In this document: positions 45,583 to 54,067 of the stretch, one piece after another | How the letters are laid out: every line of letters starts with the position of its first letter | Position numbering within the stretch: the first letter of the stretch is position 1 | Source of the DNA: Reyranella sp. CPCC 100927 | GTDB lineage: Bacteria; Pseudomonadota; Alphaproteobacteria; Reyranellales; Reyranellaceae | NCBI RefSeq assembly: GCF_007859315.1 | Contig: NZ_VOHA01000003.1 | Coordinates: forward strand, 620,001 to 684,000 | Reading direction: 5' to 3' | DNA: 64,000 nucleotides | The notes under the pieces: generated by a model | Databases searched by the model: none | Seen by the model: only the letters and a program-made list of their open reading frames with translations | Told to the model about the DNA's origin: nothing | Made by a program: the position numbers and the translations under genes

Positions 45583-46397
45583 TTGAATTCTTCCCGATGC
45601 TCGAATCCGAATCACGCCCAAGCCTGCGAGAACTGCCGTATTGCCCCGGCAACGCTGTCCGCCAATGCGTCGGGACTATCATCTGTACGCTGCTTGTGCT
45701 GGTCTGGGGCGCCACTTCCAATGGCCTGGCACAGACAAGAACAAAGACTTGGCAAGGGATCCCACTTGACGAGCCGTTTTCGATTAGCGTCAGCGGGATT
45801 CAATTGCGAATACCGGCAGGATACATCTGGCCAGATCCCGCTGCTCGGCATCGGATCACTGAACGTCCGGCGCTCACTTTTCAGTTCTGGATGCCGGATC
45901 GACGGTGGCCGGAAGTCGCACCATATAGCTATTCCGGCTTTCAACCCCCCGAGGCGGGGCGCCCCACGCCACCTCGAGGTTCGTATATCGTCAATGTGAT
46001 CTTTTTGCGAGCCGTCAAACTCGATGATCCTCAATACGTTTCACCGGCCAAACAATTCCAGAACGTCGTATCGCTTGCAGGGATCACGTCCTATTCGTTT
46101 GAGCGCGAGGCCTTTGGCCTCATCCGCTTCTGGCAACACAACAGGCCTGCCGATCAGCCAGAGCATGTCTTGGATTATCGCACTATCGATGGCACCGATC
46201 CTCTTGGGCTGTTCTGGTGTACGCATCCTCGCCTCAGCACAGGCCATCCTAACTGCCAGGGCGAAGTCTATCTGATGCCGGAAGAGCTCGCCGTTCGCTT
46301 ACAGTTTCCTCGAAACGCGCTGTCGGACTGGCACGCGATCGTGAGAAGTGTACGCGAACTGGTTGCTTCTTGGCGGCAAGCGGCGCAAACGCCATAG
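45579..46397 (+). CDS. Exported small protein, candidate immunity protein 2
   Basis: A 272-residue protein with a signal segment (VGTIICTLLVLVWGATSNGLAQ) and a mature part I cannot name: ISVSGIQLRIPAGYIW, LTFQFWMPDRRWPE, late paired Cys (FWCTHP...NCQGEVYL). The phrase with IPAGY and FWMPD resembles some unannotated exported proteins found next to type VI effectors, an impression only. It occupies the same position relative to the hlyD tail and repeat protein as candidate immunity protein 1, but shows no similarity to it, as expected if each matches its own effector. Confidence 0.68.
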   Translation: MIEFFPMLESESRPSLRELPYCPGNAVRQCVGTIICTLLVLVWGATSNGLAQTRTKTWQGIPLDEPFSISVSGIQLRIPAGYIWPDPAARHRITERPALTFQFWMPDRRWPEVAPYSYSGFQPPEAGRPTPPRGSYIVNVIFLRAVKLDDPQYVSPAKQFQNVVSLAGITSYSFEREAFGLIRFWQHNRPADQPEHVLDYRTIDGTDPLGLFWCTHPRLSTGHPNCQGEVYLMPEELAVRLQFPRNALSDWHAIVRSVRELVASWRQAAQTP

Positions 46398-46436
46398 CAC
46401 ATTCACGAACACACTCTGACTCATTGGGAGGTTTCC

Positions 46437-48818
46437 ATGGCAGGTGAAATACCATTGACGCCCGCTCAATACAGCAGATTGATGTCCGAAACAGGAAATG
46501 GGACGAAAGATTACTACAAGGGATACCGATTGATCTATGAGTTCATCAAGGATGATCCCTCGATCGACATTAATATCAAATTCTTCTTCAAGGAGGCTGC
46601 GGAGATCAATAGTAATGATCCCCTGAGTGCATCCAATGCGTTCATTCGTCAAGTGACGCGATTGGGCTTCGTTTGGGATGGGCTATTTAGTGGGGATGCG
46701 ACAGGCCGCGAGGCACAGGTTCAGGCCAATTCAGATGCAATAGGGTTCAATATTTTCCGAGAGATTATCCGAAACGGTACGGTGCCATCCGTCGCGCAGA
46801 TTATTCCGCAGGACGCCCTTACGGCGGTCAGTGTCGGGCACCAGTCGATCGGCGGATGGGCTGGCGCATTCTACTTTTGGAACGTAGTTCTCTCTGACGG
46901 TGTGACCGTAGGCTCGAAAATCGCTGCCAACCCGCAGGAACTGGAGAAGTTTATCGCCATCAATGCTCGGGCATTGTTTGATACAATGGCGAAATTTGGC
47001 AATACAGGCGAAAATATCCTCAATCAAATTTGGGCTGGCTTTGATGCTCAGGTGCCCTTGGCTATCAAGGCTGAGATCGCGGAACGCGCACTCCAGTATT
47101 TTACGACAGGGGACACGAAGTCATTTGCGGGCAACCCGAATTCCATAGACGGATATAGGCCCATCTATGGATCCAATGGTCAGGTTGTCGGTTGGGCGAT
47201 GGACCTTCCAGGATTTCCGCCGCAGGAAGTTGTTGATCCAATTTTGCTGGATACGCTGAACCAACGTCGTGAGATTCGCCTTCAAAGACGCGACGATCTG
47301 CCGTGGCAGGAGTCTTCCTACCGTGGGAGCCTTCAGGACAATCCGGATGGGACAAAACTGATTCTGTATGCAGATGCTGACGGCGTTGAGTCTTGGTCAA
47401 CAACACAAGTTGCCGTGACTGCCGATGGGACAGTCTCCTCTCGTGAGGTCACGTATGACACGGGAGTAGTGGAAGACACGACATTTGATACGCAGAACAA
47501 TCAGCTCTGGACGTCGCGCACTCAGATCTTCGACCCGACAGGCCGGGAGACGGAGCGCGATATGCGCTACGACAACGGCACGGCTAGGAATCAGTTCTTC
47601 GATGTCCAGGGCAACCAGGAATGGGTGTGGCGTGACGAAGTGTTCGATGCGACGGGCGTCAAGGTCGGGAGCACGTGGCAATTCGATACTGGCGTGAACA
47701 CGCAGTACATCGAGGATCCTCACGGCGCGCAATCCTGGCGCCTGCAAAGCATCAGTCACGGCGCCAATGGCGGTTTGGCCAATCACGATTGGTACTACGA
47801 CGACGGCCGGATCGACCGGATAGCCTATGATGCCAATGGCACCGAGGCTTGGCAGCAGTATACGGACAGGTTCAACGCGGCTGGTGCCTGGACCGAGCGC
47901 GACATGCGCTACGACAATGGCACGGCCAGGAATCAGTTTTTCGATGTCCAGGGGAACCAGGACTGGGTGTGGCGCGACGAGGTTTTCGATGCGACGGGTG
48001 TCAAGGTCGGGAGCACGTGGCAATTCGATACTGGCGTGAACACGCAGTACATCGAGGATCCTCACAACGCACAGTCTTGGCGCCTGCAGAGCATCAGCCA
48101 CGACGCCAATGGCGGGTTAACCAATCACGATTGGTACTACGACGACGGCCGGCGATATCAGCAGTGGTTCGATCCACACAATACGACCTCTCAGGGACTG
48201 TCCGGAGGCAGCAACAGCTACGACGCGACGGGCACGTGGACCGGATACGAGCACTTCTACGACAATGGTTGGCGCACGCGCCACTCTTTCGACCCGTATG
48301 ACAGCCAGGATTGGCAGTCTCTCACCGATACGTACGACCCCAACGGCAATTTGGTCACCCGTGAAGGCGTCAACGACGACGGTTTTACGTATCGAACGGT
48401 ATGGGATGCCGACGGGACGAGGCCTTGGTCCTCGTATACGGACTTCAACAGTCTCGATGGGCAGCGTTGGTACCGACAAGGTATTAATGACAATGGCACG
48501 ACGTTTAGAACCACCTGGCAGGGAGAAATATCTGATACCTACACATACAATGCGGATGGGAGCTTCCTCTACAGGGACGTCTACAACGGGCCGGCGGGAG
48601 CCCTTACTCATCAAAGCCACGCAACTGGGACGACGGTGTACTACAACGTGGGTCAGTCCCTCGGAACCGTAGGTAGTTTCCCCAGCTTCGCCTCTATTCC
48701 AATTCCAAACGGTCTGCCGGAGGGCAGTATACCAACCTTGAGTGCGTCGCCGCCTGTGTTCACTTTTGAAGGTATCATGCTGCCCGCCATCATCATTGTT
48801 GGAACGCGTGGCGGTTGA
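46437..48818 (+). CDS. Repeat-rich candidate type I effector 2
   Basis: A 793-residue protein, no signal peptide. Residues 1-270 form a mainly helical domain with no motif I recognise (YKGYRLIYEFIKDD, VSVGHQSIGGWAGAFYFWNVVL, FDTMAKFGNTGENILNQIWAG), unrelated to the N-terminus of effector 1. From about 290 on, the same class of D-x-x-N/YD-x-x-G/DDG repeats appears, including a GLSGGSNSYDATGTWTGYEH unit close to effector 1 at the DNA level too. The C-terminus FTFEGIMLPAIIIVGTRGG is short and hydrophobic, a possible uncleaved secretion signal. It is probably exported by the adjacent HlyBD. Confidence 0.7.
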   Translation: MAGEIPLTPAQYSRLMSETGNGTKDYYKGYRLIYEFIKDDPSIDINIKFFFKEAAEINSNDPLSASNAFIRQVTRLGFVWDGLFSGDATGREAQVQANSDAIGFNIFREIIRNGTVPSVAQIIPQDALTAVSVGHQSIGGWAGAFYFWNVVLSDGVTVGSKIAANPQELEKFIAINARALFDTMAKFGNTGENILNQIWAGFDAQVPLAIKAEIAERALQYFTTGDTKSFAGNPNSIDGYRPIYGSNGQVVGWAMDLPGFPPQEVVDPILLDTLNQRREIRLQRRDDLPWQESSYRGSLQDNPDGTKLILYADADGVESWSTTQVAVTADGTVSSREVTYDTGVVEDTTFDTQNNQLWTSRTQIFDPTGRETERDMRYDNGTARNQFFDVQGNQEWVWRDEVFDATGVKVGSTWQFDTGVNTQYIEDPHGAQSWRLQSISHGANGGLANHDWYYDDGRIDRIAYDANGTEAWQQYTDRFNAAGAWTERDMRYDNGTARNQFFDVQGNQDWVWRDEVFDATGVKVGSTWQFDTGVNTQYIEDPHNAQSWRLQSISHDANGGLTNHDWYYDDGRRYQQWFDPHNTTSQGLSGGSNSYDATGTWTGYEHFYDNGWRTRHSFDPYDSQDWQSLTDTYDPNGNLVTREGVNDDGFTYRTVWDADGTRPWSSYTDFNSLDGQRWYRQGINDNGTTFRTTWQGEISDTYTYNADGSFLYRDVYNGPAGALTHQSHATGTTVYYNVGQSLGTVGSFPSFASIPIPNGLPEGSIPTLSASPPVFTFEGIMLPAIIIVGTRGG
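47553..48236 (+). repeat. 342-bp internal duplication in effector 2
   Basis: The block encoding ERDMRYDNGTARNQFFDVQG through HDWYYDDGR occurs at about 47553 and again 342 bases later with few changes (for example ATGCGCTAC at 47562 and 47904). It equals three repeat units of 38 codons. It shows that the repeat region grows by multi-unit duplication. Confidence 0.82.
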
Positions 48819-48944
48819 TAGTCCGGGCAGTGGAGGAGGCCGAGAGATGCCAAGCGCGATCGACGGAGCCGATCGTGCGCTGTACACTCGGTAAAGGCCA
48901 CCTCAGATCGCGGCCGGTCGCCGTGCTCGGGTCGTTTGTGCTGG

Positions 48945-49239
48945 AATTTGATGCCCGATGTGCCGAACGGTGGGCGAGAGTGGCGCGCCGGGCTTCACGA
49001 CGATCGTCTGGACGGTGATGGCGATGCCTGCGGCGATGCCACTCGACGTTGTGCTGCGGATGAACCAGGCGCTGAGCGCGGTGATCGCTGAGCCTGCTTT
49101 GCGCCAGCGGTTGCTTGGTGCCGGCACCGTCGTCGCCGGCGGCATGCCGGCCGAAGCCGCAGCGTTTCTGCAAGCCGAGCGGGGAGCGCTGGCGTCACGC
49201 CGCCGCGTTCAGCTTGGCCATCGTCCAGCGTCCGTGTAA
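48945..49239 (+). pseudogene. Remnant of a TctC/Bug-type binding protein
   Basis: The frame from 48958 encodes VGESGAPGFTTIVWTVMAMPAAMP, VLRMNQALSAVIAEPALRQRLLGAGTVVAGGMPAEAAAFLQAE, the C-terminal third of tripartite tricarboxylate receptor (Bug family) proteins. Just upstream, GATGTGCCGAACGGTGG carries an extra base relative to a DVPTVGESG reading, so the frame is broken, and no N-terminal part remains. The final codons lose the usual RW motif. It is a dead fragment following effector 2. Confidence 0.75.
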
Positions 49240-49641
49240 GCGCAGGAAAGGGTCACGTCAGCTGACGCGGCGGGCGGTGCGGACCAAGGTGGTCGGCGGC
49301 ACACGAAAATAAAGATGGGTTGTCGATTTTCGTTCCGTTGTCGGCCCCAGGGTGCCGATACATATGGGGCCTTGATCACGCCTTCCTGTCGCCGAGGACG
49401 CTCTTCATGTCGTGACGGACGGTTGCCGTTATCGCCGTCAGTGGTCTGCCGTGCGGCGCACTTACCGCACCGGTCAACCCGTCCGCATGTCTTCGTCTCA
49501 CCCGTGGGGTGTACCCAACGATGAATTGTTGTGATTGTTGTCATTGTTGTCACGCGATTCGGGAGGGCGATTTTATAGCCGGATATACGTCGGCGCGGTG
49601 TTAAAGCATGGGCCAGGTGATTTTTTCCGTTACCATCGGCC
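49240..49641. other. Intergenic region before the Kef-type gene
   Basis: No gene is apparent. A short direct repeat (ATTGTTGT repeated at about 49529-49550) lies in an A/T-rich patch, and TTTTTTCCG precedes the antiporter start. It probably holds the antiporter promoter; I cannot place the -35/-10. Confidence 0.45.
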
Positions 49642-51426
49642 ATGGCCCTCGATCTGGAGCCCTACAAAGACGCGTTGCTGTTCCTCGGGACGGCGGGATT
49701 GGTCGTGCCGCTGTTCCATCGGCTGCGCATCAGCCCGGTGCTGGGCTTTCTCGCCGCCGGCATCGCGCTGGGGCCGCATGGGCTGGGCCGGCTGGCGGCG
49801 GACTATCGCTGGCTGGGCTACGTCACCATCGCCGACGTCGACCGCATTGCGCACCTGGCCGAGTTCGGCGTCGTCTTCCTGCTGTTCATGATCGGGCTGG
49901 AGCTGTCGTGGGAGCGCCTGGTGACCATGCGCCGGCTGGTGTTCGGGCTGGGCTCGATGCAGGTCGCGGTCTCGGCGCTGGCCATTGGTGCGGCGGCCTA
50001 TGCGCTGGGCCAGTCGCCGGCGGCCAGTGCCGTGTTCGGCGCCGCGCTGGCGCTGTCGTCGACCGCAATCGTGCTGCCGGTGCTGGCCGAGCGCAAACGG
50101 CTCAACGCGCCGGCCGGCCGCGCCAGCTTCGCGGTGCTGCTGCTGCAGGACCTCGCCGTGGCGCCCATGCTGTTCATGGTCGCCATGCTGGGGGCGCGGG
50201 AGGGGACGGGCATCGGCACCGGGCTGCTGTTCGCCTTCGTGCCGGCCGCGGTGGTGCTGCTGGTGCTGGTCGTGCTGGGCCGCCTGATCCTGCGGCCGCT
50301 GTTTCACCACGTCGCCGCCGCGCGCAGCACCGAGCTGTTCATGGCCGCCTGCCTGCTGGTGGTGATCGGCACCGGGCTGGTGACGGCGGCCAGCGGGCTC
50401 TCGATGTCGCTGGGTGCCTTCATCGCCGGCATGCTGCTGGCGGAAACCGAGTATCGGCGCGAGATCGAGGTCACCATCGAGCCGTTCAAGGGCTTGCTGC
50501 TGGGCCTGTTCTTCGTCTCCATCGGCGCCGGGCTGGACATGGCGCGCCTGGCCGACGCGGCGCCTGTTGTGATCGGCCTGGCGCTGGCCCTGGTCGTCGG
50601 CAAGACGGCGATTATGATCGGGTTGGCGCGCATGGTGGGGCTGGCGCCGTCGGTGGCGCGCGAGGCGGCCCTGGTTCTGGGGCCATGCGGCGAATTCGCC
50701 TTCGTGCTGGTGACCGCCGCCATCGGGCTGAAGGTGGTGCCGGCGGATGCCGGCGGGATCGTGCTGGTGGTGGTGACGCTCACCATGGTGCTGATCCCGG
50801 TGCTGGGCGGCGTGGGCGAGCGCGCCGCACGGCGCGTCGCGCGCACCGAGGCGCCGGAGTCCTTCGAGCCGCCGCCGCAGGACAACCAGGTGCGGGTGCT
50901 GATTGTCGGGTATGGCCGCGTCGGCGCACTGGTGGGTGACATGCTGTCGCGCCACGAGGTGCCGTTCCTCGCCATCGATGCCGACCCCAAGGTGGTGACG
51001 CGCGAGCGCCAGGGCGGGCGCAAGATCTACTTCGGCGACGCCAGCCGGCCCGAGTTCCTGCGCCGCAGCGGCATCGACAAGGCGCGCGCCCTGGTGGCGA
51101 CCATGGACGATCCGGCCGCGGTCGGCCGCGTCGTGGCGGCCGCCCATGCCGAGCGGCCCGATCTCACGATCGTGGCACGCGCCCGCGATGCCGAGCACGC
51201 CAGCCGGCTCTATGCGCTGGGCGCCACCGACGCCGTGCCCGAGACCATCGAAGCCAGCCTGCAACTGTCGGAGGCGCTGCTGGTCGAGATCGGCCTGCCC
51301 ATGGGCCTGGTGATCGCCTCGATCCACGAAAAGCGCGACGAGATCCGCAAGGTGCTGGATGTGCCGGGCGCACCGGCGCGCCCCAAGCGCACCGCCCGCC
51401 GCGCCCTGAGGCGGACGCGGGAATGA
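49642..51426 (+). CDS. Kef-type cation/proton antiporter (CPA2) with TrkA-N domain
   Basis: A 594-residue inner-membrane protein. About twelve hydrophobic segments with VLGFLAAGIALGP, FLLFMIGLELS, ALSSTAIVLPVL, LLQDLAVAPMLF and LGPCGEFAFVL fit the Na+/H+ exchanger fold of KefB/KefC. A cytoplasmic RCK/TrkA-N domain follows (VLIVGYGRVG, YFGDASRPEFL, VVARARDAEHASRLYALGATDAVPE). The protein likely expels K+ in exchange for H+ under NAD(H)/glutathione-linked control. No KefF/G partner is adjacent. Confidence 0.92.
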   Translation: MALDLEPYKDALLFLGTAGLVVPLFHRLRISPVLGFLAAGIALGPHGLGRLAADYRWLGYVTIADVDRIAHLAEFGVVFLLFMIGLELSWERLVTMRRLVFGLGSMQVAVSALAIGAAAYALGQSPAASAVFGAALALSSTAIVLPVLAERKRLNAPAGRASFAVLLLQDLAVAPMLFMVAMLGAREGTGIGTGLLFAFVPAAVVLLVLVVLGRLILRPLFHHVAAARSTELFMAACLLVVIGTGLVTAASGLSMSLGAFIAGMLLAETEYRREIEVTIEPFKGLLLGLFFVSIGAGLDMARLADAAPVVIGLALALVVGKTAIMIGLARMVGLAPSVAREAALVLGPCGEFAFVLVTAAIGLKVVPADAGGIVLVVVTLTMVLIPVLGGVGERAARRVARTEAPESFEPPPQDNQVRVLIVGYGRVGALVGDMLSRHEVPFLAIDADPKVVTRERQGGRKIYFGDASRPEFLRRSGIDKARALVATMDDPAAVGRVVAAAHAERPDLTIVARARDAEHASRLYALGATDAVPETIEASLQLSEALLVEIGLPMGLVIASIHEKRDEIRKVLDVPGAPARPKRTARRALRRTRE

Positions 51427-51940
51427 ACTTTCTCACCCACGCAGCGGGGAGGGAATCAGCGTCACCGAAACAGGACGCCTGAATTTTCGATGTCGATTTT
51501 TGGACTCTTGTCAGTGCCGCACCTGACGCTGTAATGGGCCGCAGGTACGCGTACTCGCCGCCGGAGATATCGGGCGTTCGGTCGCCGCCGTTCCTGGCAC
51601 ACCGCCGATCCGCTACCGCAACCCAGGGGCAGGCCTGTTGTCGTGGCAGCAGCGTTCGATGACCCTGAGCCGATGCGGCACGGATTTCAGCAATTTCCGC
51701 AACCACTTTGCCGTCGCGCATGGGTTGCGGACGCGACAGGCGATGCCGGGACTTTCTGTCGCTTTCTGTCGCTTTTCTGTCAGGTCAGGAGAACCCGCTC
51801 ACGCCTTGGAATCGTTGTCGCCCGGCGTTTCTGTCGTTTCTGTCATCGGTGCGAGAATGAGCCCCGGTTGCCTGCCCAGCGCCAACCCACTATAAGGCGC
51901 GCGCCACGAAATCGACCACCTGCTCACAATGGAGACCACC
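51427..51940. other. Intergenic region upstream of ndk
   Basis: No supported gene. It opens with a half copy of a CACCCACGCAGCGGGGAGG-type repeat, and carries three near-tandem TTTCTGTCGC-like units at about 51752-51780 and two more TTTCTGTC units at about 51829-51847. The minus-strand open frame across it has no recognisable domain. The ndk promoter should be here. Confidence 0.5.
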
Positions 51941-52363
51941 ATGGCGCTGGAGCGCACCTTCTCGATCATCAAGCCGGACGCCACGCGTCGCAACCTGACG
52001 GGCAAGATCAACGCCCGCTTCGAGGAGGCCGGCCTGCGCATCGTCGCCCAGCGCCGTATCTGGATGACCCAGACCCAGGCCGAGACCTTCTACGGCGTGC
52101 ACAAGGAGCGGCCGTTCTTCAAGAGCCTGGTCGCGTTCATGACGTCGGGCCCGGTGGTCGTGCAGGTGCTGGAAGGCGAGAACGCCATTGCCCGCAACCG
52201 CGAGATCATGGGCGCCACCAACCCGGCCAACGCCGCGCCCGGCACCATCCGCAAGGACTTCGCCGAATCGGTCGAGGCCAACTCGGCGCACGGCTCGGAC
52301 TCGCCCGAGAACGCCGCCATCGAGATCGCCTACTTCTTCGCCGGCCACGAGCTGGTGGGCTGA
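51941..52363 (+). CDS. ndk: Nucleoside diphosphate kinase
   Basis: A 140-residue enzyme transferring the gamma phosphate between nucleoside triphosphates and diphosphates via a phosphohistidine. It has FSIIKPDA with Lys11, the RPFF loop, and the active-site His117 in NSAHGSDS, plus the ending [14 protein letters not shown] precedes the ATG at 51941; an ATG at 51929 is in frame but less well placed. A clear terminator follows. Confidence 0.97.
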   Translation: MALERTFSIIKPDATRRNLTGKINARFEEAGLRIVAQRRIWMTQTQAETFYGVHKERPFFKSLVAFMTSGPVVVQVLEGENAIARNREIMGATNPANAAPGTIRKDFAESVEANSAHGSDSPENAAIEIAYFFAGHELVG

Positions 52364-52385
52364 GCCCGATCGCCTGCGCAAAAAG

Positions 52386-52410
52386 AAAGGCGGCCGAGAT
52401 GGCCGCCTTT
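52386..52410. terminator. Bidirectional rho-independent terminator
   Basis: AAAGGCGGCC-GAGAT-GGCCGCCTTT is a perfect 10-bp stem with an A-rich left flank and T-containing right flank. It lies between the convergent ndk and cytochrome oxidase subunit IV genes and can serve both. Confidence 0.88.
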
Positions 52411-52432
52411 CGTCTGTTGGAATAGCGGGTGA

Positions 52433-52636
52433 TCAGCGCCGGATGGCGGCCACGATGGTGAGCGCGATCAGCGCGATGAACATGGCGACGATCACCGACC
52501 AGCCCATCTTGGCGACGACGCCGAAGGCCAGGCCGAGCACGATGATCAGAAGGGCCAGGATCGTATAGCCCGTGAGCTTCATCACGCCGTCATACGTCTG
52601 ACGGTGCTGCCGCATGTCGAATTCGGAATCGGCCAT
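52433..52636 (-). CDS. aa3-type cytochrome c oxidase subunit IV
   Basis: A 67-residue protein with a short polar N-terminus (MADSEFDMRQHRQTYDGVMKLT) and two hydrophobic segments (ILALLIIVLGLAFGV and SVIVAMFIALIALTIVAAI). The H-x-x-T-Y-x-x-F/V-M pattern before the helix is the hallmark of the small alphaproteobacterial CoxIV family. It packs against the aa3 oxidase in the membrane and is not catalytic. The start at 52636 avoids a weaker upstream extension. Confidence 0.85.
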   Translation of the reverse strand: MADSEFDMRQHRQTYDGVMKLTGYTILALLIIVLGLAFGVVAKMGWSVIVAMFIALIALTIVAAIRR

Positions 52637-52741
52637 GGATCTTCCCAACGCAGTCAAAGAATAGGTCGGCGGCAGGGCCGCATCAGAGGGTTATAACCAA
52701 GCGAACGGCCGGCGAAAAGCCCTTGTCGAGGGCCGAGTTAG

Positions 52742-52826
52742 CTTCATGGTGAGCTTGTCGAACCATGAAGCCTCGCACCGGAGCGCTGCGTGGCTCGCTT
52801 CATGGTTCGACAGGCTCACCATGAAG
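52742..52826. repeat. Inverted repeat, CTTCATGGTGAGC family
   Basis: CTTCATGGTGAGCTTGTCGA... faces ...TCGACAGGCTCACCATGAAG across a short loop, with a nested CTTCATGGT/ACCATGAAG in each arm. It is the only copy in the window, of a REP-like type common in proteobacteria. It lies between the CoxIV promoter side and the 3' end of hutD. Confidence 0.85.
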
Positions 52827-52838
52827 TGGCATCGGGCC

Positions 52839-53423
52839 TCAGGCGGCCGGTCGGATGACGGCGGCAATCAGCATCGACCACGGCCGATAGGGCTCGAAGG
52901 CCAGGGGCACGGCTGCGTCGGCATGCACGGCGGCGTGCCCGACATCGAGCGGTACCGGCGGGCCGCCATCCACGACCAGGGTGAAGCCGCCCCGTGCCGC
53001 GTAGAGCACGACCGTGCCATCGGACTCGCGCACCCGGCCCGAACCCGGGAAACAGAGCACGTGGCCGGTGTAGCGGCCACGGCGCAGCATCAGGTTGAAG
53101 GCCTGAACGAGGCCGTCAGTCTCCAGGTCACAGGCCGTTGGCGTGGCGCCATCAAAGGCGATGGGTTGGAAGATCTCGACCGGTGCTGGCGCAGCGCCAT
53201 TGAAGCCAAGCCGCAGTCCCGCCCCCAGGGGCAGGAGGATGCGATCGATGCCGGGCAGAGTCGAGAACGGGCCGGCGCGGCCGATGTCGCTGATGTCGAC
53301 CCGCCAGTCGGCCACATCGAAGTCGGCGCCGGGCGGCGTGGCCGCGATGGCGCGCGTGATGCCGCCCTTGTTCTTCCACGGTACCGCCGGCAGGCGGTCG
53401 ACGCGGATGGTGTTCACGGTCAT
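52839..53423 (-). CDS. HutD/Ves-family protein
   Basis: A 194-residue cupin-like protein. It begins with RVDRLPAVPWKNKGGITRAIAATP, followed by WRVDISDIGRAGPFSTLPGIDRILLPLGAGLRL, exactly the HutD order (W-K-N-G-G and S-x-x-G-x-F-S-x-x-P-G). HutD is associated with histidine utilisation but its activity is unclear; here it is coupled by ATGA to purN and no hut genes are present. Confidence 0.87.
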   Translation of the reverse strand: MTVNTIRVDRLPAVPWKNKGGITRAIAATPPGADFDVADWRVDISDIGRAGPFSTLPGIDRILLPLGAGLRLGFNGAAPAPVEIFQPIAFDGATPTACDLETDGLVQAFNLMLRRGRYTGHVLCFPGSGRVRESDGTVVLYAARGGFTLVVDGGPPVPLDVGHAAVHADAAVPLAFEPYRPWSMLIAAVIRPAA

Positions 53424-54067
53424 GGCCGCCACAAGACGGCAGCGTCGGCGGCGACGCCGTCGATGACGACGCGGTTCGCCGCGGCGAGCCGCACCCGGCG
53501 TTCGCCGAACCAGCGCAGGACCAGCGGATAGAGGTCGTGCTCGGCCTTCAGGATGCGCGCCGACAGGGTCTCGACGCTGTCGTCCGGATGCACCGGCACG
53601 GCGGCCTGCGCCACGATGGGGCCGCCGTCGAGGTCGTTGGTCACGAAATGCACGGTGGCGCCGCTGACGCGCACGCCGGAAGCGATCGCCTGCTGCTGCA
53701 CGTGCATGCCCTTGAAGGACGGCAGCAGCGAGGGGTGGATGTTGATGATGCGATCGGCCCAGCGTGTGGGAAACCATGGGCTGAAGATGCGCATGAAACC
53801 GGCCAGGCAGACCAGTTCGACGCCGGCGGCCTCGAGCGCGGCGCTGACGGCGCGATCGAAGCTCTCGCGGTCGGCGTGGTCGCGGTGCGGCACGACCGCC
53901 GTCGGCACGCCGAACCGCGCGGCATGCGCCAGTCCGCCGGCATCGGTGCGGTTGCTGACCACCAACGCGATCGTCGCCGGAAAGCCGGGCGTGGCGCAGG
54001 CCTCGAGCAGTGCCAGCAGGTTGCTGCCGCGGCCCGAGATCAGCACGCCGACTTTCAGCGGCGCCAT
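53420..54067 (-). CDS. purN: Phosphoribosylglycinamide formyltransferase
   Basis: A 215-residue GAR transformylase of purine synthesis using 10-formyl-tetrahydrofolate. The phosphate loop SGRGSNL, catalytic Asn/His in [12 protein letters not shown] and the Asp of [11 protein letters not shown] are present, and MRIFSPWF fits the folate site. The ATG at 54067 lies 13 bases inside purM, and its stop overlaps hutD, so purM-purN-hutD is one coupled operon. Confidence 0.96.
   Translation of the reverse strand: MAPLKVGVLISGRGSNLLALLEACATPGFPATIALVVSNRTDAGGLAHAARFGVPTAVVPHRDHADRESFDRAVSAALEAAGVELVCLAGFMRIFSPWFPTRWADRIINIHPSLLPSFKGMHVQQQAIASGVRVSGATVHFVTNDLDGGPIVAQAAVPVHPDDSVETLSARILKAEHDLYPLVLRWFGERRVRLAAANRVVIDGVAADAAVLWRP

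Noticed and set aside
42380-48818. Reading the two repeat proteins as RHS/YD toxins or as RTX calcium-repeat proteins
   Set aside because: Units are 36-40 residues with D-x-x-N, W and DDG, not the exact YD-repeat or GGxGxDxxx nonapeptide; no RHS core-end motif is present. The YD-x-x-G turn is only a partial resemblance.
51164-51721. A minus-strand frame between the antiporter and ndk
   Set aside because: Half of it lies antisense to the antiporter gene and the rest has no recognisable domain or ribosome site.
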